From Micromonospora mirobrigensis (GTDB lineage Bacteria; Actinomycetota; Actinomycetes; Mycobacteriales; Micromonosporaceae): a DNA stretch of 64,000 nt. A program made the translations under genes and the position numbers. The notes beneath the pieces were generated by a model. That model saw only the letters and a list, made by a program, of their open reading frames with translations, was not told where the DNA came from and did no database searches. How positions within the stretch are numbered: position 1 is the stretch's first letter; the number at the start of each line of letters is the position of its first letter. The stretch covers positions 310,001 through 374,000 of the forward strand of contig NZ_FMCX01000001.1 of NCBI RefSeq assembly GCF_900091555.1, given 5' to 3'. Below are positions 46,452-55,376 of this stretch, one piece after another.

Positions 46452-47738
46452 GTGAGCACCCTTCGCCCCGCGCTGCTGACCGACCACTACGAGCTGACCA
46501 TGGTCAGCGCCGCCCTGCGCGACGGCACCGCCGACCGCCGCTGCGCCTTCGAGGTGTTCAGCCGGCGGCTGCCCGCCGGCCGCCGCTACGGGGTGGTCGC
46601 CGGGACCGGGCGGCTGATCGACCTGATCCGCGACTTCCGGTTCGACGAGGCGGAGGTGGACTTCCTCCGCCGCACCGGGGTGGTCGACGACGCGGGCGCC
46701 CGGTGGCTGGCCGACTACCGCTTCACCGGCGACATCGACGGGTACGCCGAGGGTGAGCTCTTCTTCCCCGGCTCGCCGATCCTCACCGTCACCGGCGGTT
46801 TCGCCGAGTGCGTGGTGCTGGAGACGCTGGTGCTCTCCGTGCTCAACCACGACTGCGCGGTGGCCGCGGCCGCCGCCCGGATGGTGACCGCCGCCCGTGG
46901 CCGGGCGTTGATCGAGATGGGGTCGCGCCGGGCGCACGAGGAGGCCGCCGTGGCCGCGGCCCGGGCGGCTTACCTCGCCGGCTTCCGGTTCACCTCCAAC
47001 CTGGCCGCCGGGCAGCGCTACGGCATCCCCACCGCCGGCACCGCCGCGCACGCGTTCACCCTGTTGCACGACGACGAGAAGACCGCGTTCGCCTCGCAGG
47101 TCGCCACGCTGGGCAAGGACACCACGCTGCTGGTCGACACGTACGACATCAGCCAGGGCATCCGCAACGCGATCGAGGTGGCCGGGCCGGAGCTGCGGGC
47201 GGTCCGGATCGACTCCGGCGACCTGGCGGTGATCGCCCAGCAGTCCCGGGAGCTGCTCGACTCGCTCGGCGCCACCGAGACGAAGATCATCGTCTCGGGT
47301 GACCTCGACGAGTACGCGATCGCCTCGCTCGCCGCCGAGCCGGTCGACATGTACGGCGCCGGCACCGCCGTGGTCACCGGCTCCGGCGCGCCCACCGCCG
47401 GGCTGGTCTACAAGCTGGTCGAGGTGGAGGGGCGCCCGGTGGTCAAGCGCTCGGAGCACAAGGCGACGATCGGCGGGCGCAAGGTGGCCGTACGCCGGCA
47501 CAAGCCCACCGGCACAGCCACCGAAGAGGTGATCGTGCCGCAGGGCGTACCGGACCGGAAGCCCAACGACCGGATGCTCCAGCGCTCGTTCGTGGTCGAC
47601 GGTGAGCCGGTGTCGCTGCCCTCGCTCGACGAGTCCCGGGAACACCTGCGGGAGTGCCTGATCTCCATCCCGTGGGAGGGGCTGAAGCTCTCCGGCGGCG
47701 ACCCGGCCGTCCCGGTCACCGTCGTACCGGCCAGCTGA
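46452..47738 (+). CDS. pncB: Nicotinate phosphoribosyltransferase
   Basis: The 428-residue enzyme makes nicotinate mononucleotide in NAD salvage. Conserved segments include LLTDHYELTMVSAALRDG, EMGSRRAHEEAA, VDTYDISQGIRNAI and IRIDSGDLA-like VRIDSGDLAVIAQQ with the phosphate-binding GAGTAVVT region. GTG 46452 matches the usual family N-terminus; GTG 46431 is an upstream option. It forms a pair with pncA 15 bp downstream. Confidence 0.94.
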   Translation: MSTLRPALLTDHYELTMVSAALRDGTADRRCAFEVFSRRLPAGRRYGVVAGTGRLIDLIRDFRFDEAEVDFLRRTGVVDDAGARWLADYRFTGDIDGYAEGELFFPGSPILTVTGGFAECVVLETLVLSVLNHDCAVAAAAARMVTAARGRALIEMGSRRAHEEAAVAAARAAYLAGFRFTSNLAAGQRYGIPTAGTAAHAFTLLHDDEKTAFASQVATLGKDTTLLVDTYDISQGIRNAIEVAGPELRAVRIDSGDLAVIAQQSRELLDSLGATETKIIVSGDLDEYAIASLAAEPVDMYGAGTAVVTGSGAPTAGLVYKLVEVEGRPVVKRSEHKATIGGRKVAVRRHKPTGTATEEVIVPQGVPDRKPNDRMLQRSFVVDGEPVSLPSLDESREHLRECLISIPWEGLKLSGGDPAVPVTVVPAS

Positions 47739-47753
47739 GGAAGGGACGCACCG

Positions 47754-48335
47754 ATGGCGAACGCGCTGATCATCGTCGACGTACAGAACGACTTCTGCGA
47801 GGGCGGCTCCCTCGCCGTGGCCGGCGGCGCCGGGGTGGCGGCCGGGATCTCCCGGCTGCTCGCCACGGAGCCGGGCCGGTGGGACCACGTCGTCGCCACG
47901 AAGGACTACCACGTCGACCCGGGGGCGCACTTCGGCGATCCGCCGGACTACGTCGACTCCTGGCCGGCGCACTGCGTGGTGGGCACCCCCGGCTCCGAGT
48001 TCCACCCCGAGCTGGAGACGGGCCGGGTGGAGGCGATCTTCCACAAGGGCGAGCACGCGGCCGCGTACTCCGGCTTCGAGGGGCACGCCGACGACGGCGA
48101 GGGTCTGGCCGACTGGCTGCGCCGGCGCGACGTCGACCGGGTCGACGTGGTCGGCATCGCCACCGACCACTGCGTGCGGGCCACCGCGCTGGACGCCGCC
48201 CGGGCGGGCTTCGCCACCACCGTGCTGCTGGACCTGACCGCGGCGGTCGCCCCGGCCACCCTCGACGTGGCGCTGCGGGCGCTCGACGGCGCCGGGGTGA
48301 CCATGCGCGGGGAGCCTGTGATCAGGGCCGCTTGA
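47754..48335 (+). CDS. pncA: Nicotinamidase
   Basis: This 193-residue isochorismatase-fold enzyme hydrolyses nicotinamide to nicotinate, feeding PncB. Motifs are ALIIVDVQNDFCEGG (catalytic Asp), TKDYHVDPGAHF (metal His), HKGEH and GIATDHCVRATALDA (catalytic Cys). ATG has GGAAGGG upstream. Confidence 0.96.
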   Translation: MANALIIVDVQNDFCEGGSLAVAGGAGVAAGISRLLATEPGRWDHVVATKDYHVDPGAHFGDPPDYVDSWPAHCVVGTPGSEFHPELETGRVEAIFHKGEHAAAYSGFEGHADDGEGLADWLRRRDVDRVDVVGIATDHCVRATALDAARAGFATTVLLDLTAAVAPATLDVALRALDGAGVTMRGEPVIRAA

Positions 48336-48400
48336 CCCGGTAATCGCTTGCCGATGTCGTACCCCCGGCCGAGGATGAACGGCCGGAGGTACGGACCATC

Positions 48401-49645
48401 ATGAACCTGACGCCTTACCGGCGTGCCCTCGCCCTGCCCGGTCTGCGGTCGTTGCTGCTGGTGTCGGTGCTGGCCCGTGTCCCGCTCACCGCGACCGGGG
48501 TGACCCTCACCTTCTTCGTGGTGCTCGACCTGGGCCGCGGCTACGGCGCCGCCGGCCTGGTCGGCGCCGCGCTGACCGTCGGCAACGCGCTCGGCTCACC
48601 GCTGCTCGGCCGGCTGGTCGACCGGTACGGCCTGCGGCCGGTGCTGCTGGTGACCACCGCCGCCGAGGCGGTCTTCTGGGCCACCGCGCCGATGCTGGAC
48701 TACGCGCTGCTGCTGCCCGCCGCGTTCCTCGCCGGGCTGCTGGCCCTGCCGGTCTTCTCGGTGATCCGCCAGTCCATCGCCGCGCTGGTGCCGGAGAGCC
48801 AGCGCCGCCCGGCGTACGCGTTGGACTCGATGTCGGTGGAGCTGTCGTTCATGGTGGGCCCGGCGCTCGCCGTCGCCCTGGCCACCGCCGTGTCCCCGCG
48901 CGGCACGCTCTGGGCGGTGGGCGCCGGCATCGTCGCCTCCGGCATCGCGCTGGTGGTGCTGAACCCACCGACCCGCGGCGTCGACGAGGCGGCCGGACCG
49001 CTGCCCCGGATCCCCCGGCGGGAGTGGCTGACCCCGCGGCTGCTCGCCGTGCTGGCGGTCAGCGCCGGCGCGACCCTGGTCCTCGGCGGCACCGACGTCG
49101 CGGTGGTCGCCGTGCTGCGCGCCGACGGCGAGGTCGGCTGGACCGGCGCCGTGCTCGCCATGTGGGCGGTCGCGTCGCTGGTCGGTGGCTTCGCGTACGG
49201 CGCGGTCAGCCGTTCCTTCTCGCCGCTGATGCTGGCCGCCGCGCTGAGCCTGTGCACCATCCCGGTCGGCCTGGGCGGTGGCCACTGGTGGCTGCTCTGT
49301 CTGACGTTGATTCCCGCGGGCGCGCTCTGCGCGCCCACCCTGGCCGCCACCTCGGACGCCGTCAGCCGGCTCGCCCCGCCCGCCGTACGCGGCATGGCGA
49401 TGGGGCTGCACGGCTCGGCCGTCACGGTCGGCATCGCGGTCGGGGCGCCACTGGCCGGGGTGGTGATCGACGCCTCGGCGCCGTTCTGGGGCTTCGTGGT
49501 CACCGGCGCGGTGGGGCTGCTGGTCACCCTGCTGGTGCTCCCGGTCGAGCTGCGCCGCCGCCGCACCGCCGGCGAGTCCCCGGCCCCGGTGGCGGACGCG
49601 CCCGCCGACCGTCCCGCCGAGCTGGCCTCCCCCACCGCCGCCTGA
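48401..49645 (+). CDS. MFS transporter
   Basis: The 414-residue protein has 12 predicted helices with the loop motif GRLVDRYGLRPVL (motif A) between helices 2 and 3. It resembles DHA-type efflux carriers. Substrate unknown. It has GGAGG upstream of ATG 48401 and is followed by a long hairpin. Confidence 0.9.
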   Translation: MNLTPYRRALALPGLRSLLLVSVLARVPLTATGVTLTFFVVLDLGRGYGAAGLVGAALTVGNALGSPLLGRLVDRYGLRPVLLVTTAAEAVFWATAPMLDYALLLPAAFLAGLLALPVFSVIRQSIAALVPESQRRPAYALDSMSVELSFMVGPALAVALATAVSPRGTLWAVGAGIVASGIALVVLNPPTRGVDEAAGPLPRIPRREWLTPRLLAVLAVSAGATLVLGGTDVAVVAVLRADGEVGWTGAVLAMWAVASLVGGFAYGAVSRSFSPLMLAAALSLCTIPVGLGGGHWWLLCLTLIPAGALCAPTLAATSDAVSRLAPPAVRGMAMGLHGSAVTVGIAVGAPLAGVVIDASAPFWGFVVTGAVGLLVTLLVLPVELRRRRTAGESPAPVADAPADRPAELASPTAA

Positions 49646-49758
49646 CCTCGTCCAGCGCCGGCCGGCTCCGTCCACCGGCGCGACATGCCCGGTGGACCCG
49701 CACCGCGGCCGGGGTGCCCGATCGCTAAAGGGGCTCAGACCGGAGGCGACGCCGCTTT
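49646..49758. other. Intergenic stretch after MFS gene
   Basis: This is the first part of the 345-bp gap between the MFS and ctaD genes. It has no recognised feature before the long hairpin at 49759. Confidence 0.5.
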
Positions 49759-49808
49759 CGAGCGTGATACCTCAGAGTCATATCTATTCCTCTCAGGTAT
49801 CACGCTCG
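49759..49808. terminator. Long hairpin of the GATACCTCAGAG family (second copy)
   Basis: Arms 49759-49777 and 49790-49808 match with one mismatch around a 12-nt loop. The same stem sequence occurs at 4372-4423. It lies between the convergent MFS and ctaD genes and may stop both. Confidence 0.7.
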
Positions 49809-49819
49809 CCGGCATCCAC

Positions 49820-49855
49820 CAGTCCCGTGGAACCCAGCAGTCCCGTGGAACCCAG
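49820..49855. repeat. 18-bp tandem duplication
   Basis: CAGTCCCGTGGAACCCAG is repeated twice exactly and without spacer between the hairpins of the MFS–ctaD gap. No function is evident. Confidence 0.9.
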
Positions 49856-49933
49856 CCTCCGAGCCGACCCAACCCCGCCGACGGCCCTACGTGCCACACA
49901 TCGGCGTGACCGGGCGGCGGAGGGGGGAACGGC

Positions 49934-49972
49934 GACGGGCGCCGTACCCCGGGGAGGGGTGCGGCGCCCGTC
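49934..49972 (-). terminator. ctaD hairpin terminator
   Basis: Arms 49934-49944 and 49962-49972 are perfect; an inner ACCCC/GGGGT stem extends it. It starts 19 bp beyond the ctaD stop. Confidence 0.75.
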
Positions 49973-49990
49973 GGACGATCGTCGGGAGCG

Positions 49991-51748
49991 TCAGCTCCGG
50001 TCGATGGTGCTGGAGGTGTCCTCCTGGTAGCTGGCGCCACCGTTGGACTCGCTGGTGAGCGGCTTGGCGCCACCCTCCGGCGGCCCGGCGATGCTCTGGC
50101 CGGCGGCCAGCTCCGGGAACTTCGCGTCGAAGGCCGGCCGCTCGGAGCGGATCCGGGGCATCCGGTCGAAGTTGCGCAGCGGGGGCGGCGAGCTGGTCGC
50201 CCACTCCAGCGAGTTGCCGTGACCCCACGGGTCGTCGACCTCGACCACCGGGCCGGTCTTGTACGACTTCCAGCAGTTCCAGATGAACGGCAGGGTCGAG
50301 ATACCGGTGATGAACGCGCCGATCGTGGAGATCGTGTTCAGCGTGGTGAAGCCGTCGCCCGGCAGGTAGTCGGCGTACCGGCGGGGCATGCCCTCGGCGC
50401 CGAGCCAGTGCTGCACCAGGAAGGTGGTGTGGAAGCCGATCATGGTCAGCCAGAAGTGGATCTTGCCGAGCCGCTCGTCGAGCATCCGGCCGAACATCTT
50501 CGGGAACCAGAAGTAGATGCCGCCGAAGACCGCGAACACGATCGTGCCGAAGAGCACGTAGTGGAAGTGCGCCACCACGAAGTACGAGTCGTGCAGGTGG
50601 AAGTCGAGCGGCGGGCTGGCCAGCAGCACACCGGTCAGGCCACCGAAGAGGAAGGTGACCAGGAAGCCGACCGCGAAGAGCATCGGCGTCTCGAAGCTGA
50701 TCTGGCCCCGCCACATGGTGCCGATCCAGTTGAAGAACTTCATACCGGTCGGGACCGCGATCAGGTAGCTCAGGAAGCTGAAGAACGGCAGCAGCACCTG
50801 GCCGGTGGCGAACATGTGGTGCGCCCACACGCTCATCGACAGGGCGGCGATGGAGATCGTCGCGGCCACCAGGCCCTTGTAGCCGAAGACCGGCTTGCGG
50901 GAGAAGACCGGGATGATCTCGGTGATGATGCCGAAGAACGGCAGCGCGATGATGTAGACCTCGGGGTGACCGAAGAACCAGAACAGGTGCTGCCAGAGCA
51001 TCGGCCCGCCGGTCGCGGGGTCGTACACGTGGGCGCCGAGCAGGCGGTCCGCGGCGAGCGCGAAGAGCGCGGCGGCCAGCAGCGGGAACACCAGGATCGC
51101 CAGCAGGCTGGTGACCAGCATGTTCCAGGTGAAGATCGGCATCCGGAACATGGTCATGCCGGGCGCGCGCAGGGTGATGATCGTGGTGATCAGGTTCACC
51201 GCGCCGAGGATCGTGCCCAGACCGGAGATGGCCAGGCCGACCACCCACATGTTGGCGCCGACGCCCGGCGAGTGCTCGATCGTGCTCAGCGGGGTGTACG
51301 CCGTCCAGCCGAAGTCGGCCGCGCCACCGGGGCTGATGAAGCCGGCGGTCGCCATGGTGCCGCCGAACAGGTACAGCCAGTACGCGAAGGCGTTGAGTCG
51401 GGGGAAGGAGACGTCCGGTGCCCCGATCTGCAGCGGCACCACGTAGTTCGCGAAGGCGAACACGATCGGCGTCGCGAAGAACAGCAGCATGATCGTGCCG
51501 TGCATGGTGAAGAGCTGGTTGTACTGCTCGGCCGAGAGGAACTGCAGGCCCGGCCGGGCCAGCTCGGCACGCATGATCAGCGCCATCAGGCCGCCGACCA
51601 TGAAGAACACGAACGCGGTGACCATGTACATGATCCCGATCTGCTTCGCGTCCGTGGTGCGCAGCAGCCGCGCGATGGCCGACCCCTTGACCGGCTCTCG
51701 GACCGGCCAGGGCCGGGTCACGACCGGCTTGGGTGCGACGGTGGTCAC
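49991..51748 (-). CDS. ctaD: Cytochrome c oxidase subunit I (aa3 type)
   Basis: The 585-residue, 12-helix membrane protein holds heme a and the heme a3–CuB centre reducing oxygen to water. [14 protein letters not shown] contains the CuB His and cross-linked Tyr; [10 protein letters not shown] gives the other CuB His pair; [15 protein letters not shown] holds heme ligands. GTG 51748 has GGAGG 7 nt upstream. It is monocistronic; the other oxidase genes are outside the window. Confidence 0.97.
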   Translation of the reverse strand: MTTVAPKPVVTRPWPVREPVKGSAIARLLRTTDAKQIGIMYMVTAFVFFMVGGLMALIMRAELARPGLQFLSAEQYNQLFTMHGTIMLLFFATPIVFAFANYVVPLQIGAPDVSFPRLNAFAYWLYLFGGTMATAGFISPGGAADFGWTAYTPLSTIEHSPGVGANMWVVGLAISGLGTILGAVNLITTIITLRAPGMTMFRMPIFTWNMLVTSLLAILVFPLLAAALFALAADRLLGAHVYDPATGGPMLWQHLFWFFGHPEVYIIALPFFGIITEIIPVFSRKPVFGYKGLVAATISIAALSMSVWAHHMFATGQVLLPFFSFLSYLIAVPTGMKFFNWIGTMWRGQISFETPMLFAVGFLVTFLFGGLTGVLLASPPLDFHLHDSYFVVAHFHYVLFGTIVFAVFGGIYFWFPKMFGRMLDERLGKIHFWLTMIGFHTTFLVQHWLGAEGMPRRYADYLPGDGFTTLNTISTIGAFITGISTLPFIWNCWKSYKTGPVVEVDDPWGHGNSLEWATSSPPPLRNFDRMPRIRSERPAFDAKFPELAAGQSIAGPPEGGAKPLTSESNGGASYQEDTSSTIDRS

Positions 51749-51885
51749 GAATGGCCTCCGGTTCTGGTTGTCCCGCTCGGCGCGCGGTGGTTATCTGCGA
51801 GCCGTCATCCGCAAGGAGGATAGTCCCCGGCAGGTGGCACCGCTGATCGGGGTGGCGTGGGACGATCGCCGCGTGCGGTGCGTGC

Positions 51886-52992
51886 TCACAGCGGGCCGAC
51901 CAGCAGTCGGTAGTGCTCGCCGAAGATCCGCCCGCCGCGCCCGCGCAGCAGCGGGTCACGCAGCGCCGGCGGCACGTCGCGGGTCCGGTTGCGGTCCCGG
52001 GTCCGGTCCCGCACCCAGCGGGTACGCGGGCGCCGGCGGCTCTCGTACGCCAGCAGCGCGGAGTCGACGTCGCCGGCCGCGGTCAGCGACTCGGCGAGCA
52101 CCACGGCGTCCTCCAGGGCCATGGCGGCGCCCTGGGAGAGCGAGGGCGCGGTGGCGTGTGCCGCGTCACCGACCAGCAGCACCCGGCCGTGGAACCAGCG
52201 GCCCAGCTCGACCTCGTCGGTGAGCCCCACGTCGACCTGGTCGAGGGCGGCGAGCACCTCGGGCACCGGCCCGCCGTACCCGGCGAAGAGCTCGCGCAGC
52301 CGGCCGAGCGGGTCGGCGGGGAGGGTGTCGCCGGCCTCGTCGGCATAGCAGTGCAGCCGTCCCGCGCCGATCGGCACCACCAGGAAGCCGGAGCGCTGCC
52401 CGAGCAGGGCGGTCCAGTCCCGCACGGGCGGCCCGTCGCGGACGACGCCCCGGTAGACCACCTGCCCGGCGGGGCGGGGCGGGCCGCCGAGGGCGGCCAG
52501 CGCGCGGACCGACGAGCGGGGGCCGTCGGCGCCGACGACCAGGTCGTACTCGCCGGTGGTGCCGTCGGTGAAGGTGACGCCGACGCCGGCCGGCAGCGGT
52601 TCGACGGAGCTGACCTCGGCGCCGTGCCGGACGGCGCCGCCGGCGCCGGTCAGCAGCACCCGGTGCAGCTCCCGGCGGGGCAGGGCCCGGCACGAGCCGA
52701 CGCCGGCCCAGAGCGCGTCGAGGTCCACCTCGCACAGCGGCGCCCCCGTGGCGTCGAGGAAGCGCTGCCGGTGGATGACCTGGCCGAGCCGGCCGACGGG
52801 GCCGTCGAGGTCGAGGCGGCGCAGCGCCCGCTCGGCGTTGCCGGGCAGGTAGAGGCCGGCGTCTCCGCGCTCCGTCGGGGGGAGCTTCTCGGTGACGTCG
52901 GGTCGGAGGCCGGCCATCCGCAGGGCCCGGGCCACGGCGAGACCGGCGATGCCCGCGCCGACGACGAGGACGCGCAGGGCTGAACCACGCAT
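51886..52992 (-). CDS. FAD-dependent monooxygenase
   Basis: The 368-residue PHBH-fold flavoprotein has the dinucleotide site VVGAGIAGLAVARAL, the DG motif VVGADGPRSSVR and GDAAHATAPSLSQGAAMALEDA. It is a group A flavin monooxygenase using NAD(P)H and O2 on an aromatic or polyketide-like substrate not identifiable here. ATG 52992 has GGAGG 11 nt upstream. Confidence 0.92.
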   Translation of the reverse strand: MRGSALRVLVVGAGIAGLAVARALRMAGLRPDVTEKLPPTERGDAGLYLPGNAERALRRLDLDGPVGRLGQVIHRQRFLDATGAPLCEVDLDALWAGVGSCRALPRRELHRVLLTGAGGAVRHGAEVSSVEPLPAGVGVTFTDGTTGEYDLVVGADGPRSSVRALAALGGPPRPAGQVVYRGVVRDGPPVRDWTALLGQRSGFLVVPIGAGRLHCYADEAGDTLPADPLGRLRELFAGYGGPVPEVLAALDQVDVGLTDEVELGRWFHGRVLLVGDAAHATAPSLSQGAAMALEDAVVLAESLTAAGDVDSALLAYESRRRPRTRWVRDRTRDRNRTRDVPPALRDPLLRGRGGRIFGEHYRLLVGPL

Positions 52993-53225
52993 TGCGGTGT
53001 ACGCCTCCGGAGGGGTCGGAACGCGCTGGAGGCAAGACACTACTCGGAGCAATCGGGGCACGCCAGGGCCGTTCGGCCGGGTGGACGCGTCGCTCCGCCG
53101 CCGGTGACCAGGACATCTGCCTTCGGCATCCCGTCGATCAGGGGCCGCGGACGCCGCGAAGATGAAATTACTTAACCGGTACAGTTGCGCAACTGTTTCA
53201 GGCATGTAAATGTGTCGGCTGAACC

Positions 53226-53239
53226 TGGGAGCGCTCCCG
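53226..53239. promoter_or_regulatory. CebR-type operator
   Basis: TGGGAGCGCTCCCG differs by one base from the 14-bp palindrome TGGGAGCGCTCCCA bound by CebR, the cellobiose-responsive LacI-family repressor of streptomycetes. It lies 52 bp upstream of the GH12 cellulase start, within the 298-bp gap after the monooxygenase. Confidence 0.85.
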
Positions 53240-53290
53240 CTCGTATCTCCCGACACGTCCGGCGCCCCCACGCCGTAGCCAAGGAGCATC

Positions 53291-54463
53291 ATGAGACGTC
53301 CACTCCGGGCCATCGCCGCCGCCGGCCTGCTGGCCGCCGGCACGATCGTCGCCGTCGCCCTCGGCGGCAACGCCTCGGCCGACACCCAGATCTGTGACCA
53401 GTTCGGTTCGACGGTCATCGGCAACAAGTACGTGGTGCAGAACAACCGCTGGGGCACCACCGCCACCCAGTGCATCAACGCGACCGCGACCGGCTTCTCG
53501 ATCACCCGCCAGGACGGCGTGTCGCCGACCAACGGCGCCCCGGTGTCGTACCCGTCGATCTTCGCCGGCTGCCACTACACCAACTGCTCCCCCGGCACCA
53601 ACATGCCGATCCAGGTCAAGAGCATCAGCAGCGCGCCGGCCAGCATCAGCTGGAACTACGTCAGCGGCGCGACCTACGACGCCGCGTACGACATCTGGCT
53701 CGACCCCACGCCCAAGAAGGACGGGGTGAACCAGATGGAGATCATGATCTGGATGAACCGTCAGGGCACCATCCAGCCGATCGGCTCGCCGGTCGGCAAC
53801 ACCACCCTCGCCGGCCGCAGCTGGGAGGTCTGGCGGGGCAGCAACGGCCAGAACAACGTGATCTCGTACGTCGCGTCGTCGCCGATCCCGAGCATGAGCT
53901 TCGACGCCCTGGAGTTCATCAACGACACCCGCAACCGGGGCGCGATCACCAACGACTGGTACCTGACCAGCATCCAGGCCGGTTTCGAGCCGTGGCAGGG
54001 CGGCGTCGGCCTCGCGGTGACCTCCTTCTCGCAGGACGTCCGCACCGGCGGCACCAACCCGTCGCCGACCCCGTCGCCGACGACCTCGCCGACCGGCAAC
54101 CCGACGCCCTCGCCGACCACCAGCACCCCGCCGCCGGCCGGCACCGCGTGCACGGTGAAGTACACCCCGACCAGCGTGTGGAACAACGGCTACACGGTCG
54201 ACGTGGCGATCACCAACAAGGGCTCCAGCACGATCAACGGCTGGAACCTCACCTACAACCTGCCCGCCGGGCAGCAGGTGACCAACTCCTGGAGCGCCAC
54301 GGTGACGCAGAGCGGCAGCGCGGTCAGCGCCCGCAACGTGGACTACAACGGCACCCTCGCCCCGGGCGCCTCGACGACCTTCGGCTACCAGGGCACGCTC
54401 AGTGGCGCGTTCACCGCGCCGAGCGCGTTCGCCCTCAACGGCGTGAACTGCGCCAAGGTCTGA
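53291..54463 (+). CDS. Secreted GH12 endoglucanase with CBM2
   Basis: The 390-residue protein has a signal peptide ending ASA (about residue 31), a GH12 beta-jelly roll (about 33-250), a Pro/Ser/Thr linker (about 255-285) and a C-terminal CBM2 with the conserved Trp residues (WNNGYTVDV, GWNLTYNL, WSATV). The nucleophile is in NQMEIMIWMN and the acid/base in AGFEPWQGG. It cleaves internal beta-1,4-glucan bonds. AAGGAG precedes ATG, and a CebR box predicts induction by cellobiose. Confidence 0.95.
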   Translation: MRRPLRAIAAAGLLAAGTIVAVALGGNASADTQICDQFGSTVIGNKYVVQNNRWGTTATQCINATATGFSITRQDGVSPTNGAPVSYPSIFAGCHYTNCSPGTNMPIQVKSISSAPASISWNYVSGATYDAAYDIWLDPTPKKDGVNQMEIMIWMNRQGTIQPIGSPVGNTTLAGRSWEVWRGSNGQNNVISYVASSPIPSMSFDALEFINDTRNRGAITNDWYLTSIQAGFEPWQGGVGLAVTSFSQDVRTGGTNPSPTPSPTTSPTGNPTPSPTTSTPPPAGTACTVKYTPTSVWNNGYTVDVAITNKGSSTINGWNLTYNLPAGQQVTNSWSATVTQSGSAVSARNVDYNGTLAPGASTTFGYQGTLSGAFTAPSAFALNGVNCAKV

Positions 54464-54479
54464 CCCTCACCGACGCCCA

Positions 54480-54516
54480 ACGGGGCGCGGTCCGCCACCT
54501 GCGGGCCGCGCCCCGT
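54480..54516. terminator. Bidirectional hairpin terminator
   Basis: Perfect 11-nt arms (54480-54490 and 54506-54516) lie between the convergent GH12 and aldo/keto reductase genes. Confidence 0.75.
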
Positions 54517-54532
54517 GCGCGTACGGCGGCAC

Positions 54533-55318
54533 TCAGCCGCCGAGGGCGTCGATGTCGCGCATCTCCTCGGCGGTCAGCGAGAACCGGAACACGTCGGCGT
54601 TGGCCCGGATCCGCTCCGGGGTGACCGACTTGGGGATCACCACGATCTCGTGGTCGATGTGCCAGCGGAGCACCACCTGCGCCGGGGAGATGTCGTGCGC
54701 TGCGGCGATGCGTACCAGCACCGGGTCGGCCAGGTCGCTGGTCTTGAACGGGCTGTAGCCCTCCAGCACCACCCCCCGGTCGCGGTGCGCGGCGTACGTC
54801 TGCCGGTCGTACAGCGACGGGCTCCAGCGGATCTGGTTGACCGCCGGGGTCTCCTCGGTGGACTGGATCAGCTCGTCGATCTGGCTGACCGAGTAGTTGC
54901 TCACCCCGACCGCGCGGGTCAGCCCCTCGTCGCGGGCGGCGAGCAGCTCCCGCCACACCGGGATGCTGTCGCCCGGCGCGGACGGCGGCCAGTGGATCAG
55001 CCACAGGTCGACGTGGTCGGTGTCCAGGGCGGCGAGGCTCGCCTCGATGGTCTCGCGTTCCCGGCCCACCCGGTCCGGCGGCAGCTTGGTGGTGATGAAG
55101 AGGTCCTCCCGGCGCAGGCCGCTCTCCCGGACCGCCCGACCCACCTCCTTCTCGTTGCCGTACATGGTGGCCGTGTCGATGTGCCGGTAGCCGGCGTCGA
55201 TGGCGGCGAGCACGGCGTCGTACCCGGCCTCGCCGGTGGCCTGCCAGGTGCCGAAGCCGAGCAGGGGCATCCGGACCTCGCCGGGGAGCGCGGCGGTGGG
55301 CTGTTCAGCGCTGGTCAT
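54533..55318 (-). CDS. Aldo/keto reductase
   Basis: This 261-residue NADPH-dependent TIM-barrel enzyme has GFGTWQ, HIDTATMYGNE (catalytic Asp, Tyr), ITTKLPP (Lys), LWLIHWP (His) and the cofactor site IPKSVTPERIRAN. It reduces aldehydes or ketones; substrate unknown. ATG 55318 gives the standard N-terminus. Confidence 0.93.
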   Translation of the reverse strand: MTSAEQPTAALPGEVRMPLLGFGTWQATGEAGYDAVLAAIDAGYRHIDTATMYGNEKEVGRAVRESGLRREDLFITTKLPPDRVGRERETIEASLAALDTDHVDLWLIHWPPSAPGDSIPVWRELLAARDEGLTRAVGVSNYSVSQIDELIQSTEETPAVNQIRWSPSLYDRQTYAAHRDRGVVLEGYSPFKTSDLADPVLVRIAAAHDISPAQVVLRWHIDHEIVVIPKSVTPERIRANADVFRFSLTAEEMRDIDALGG

Positions 55319-55376
55319 GGCGGCTGTTCTACCCGGCATCCCGGCGGGCATGCCCGGGTGGGCGGAGAATGCGGAG

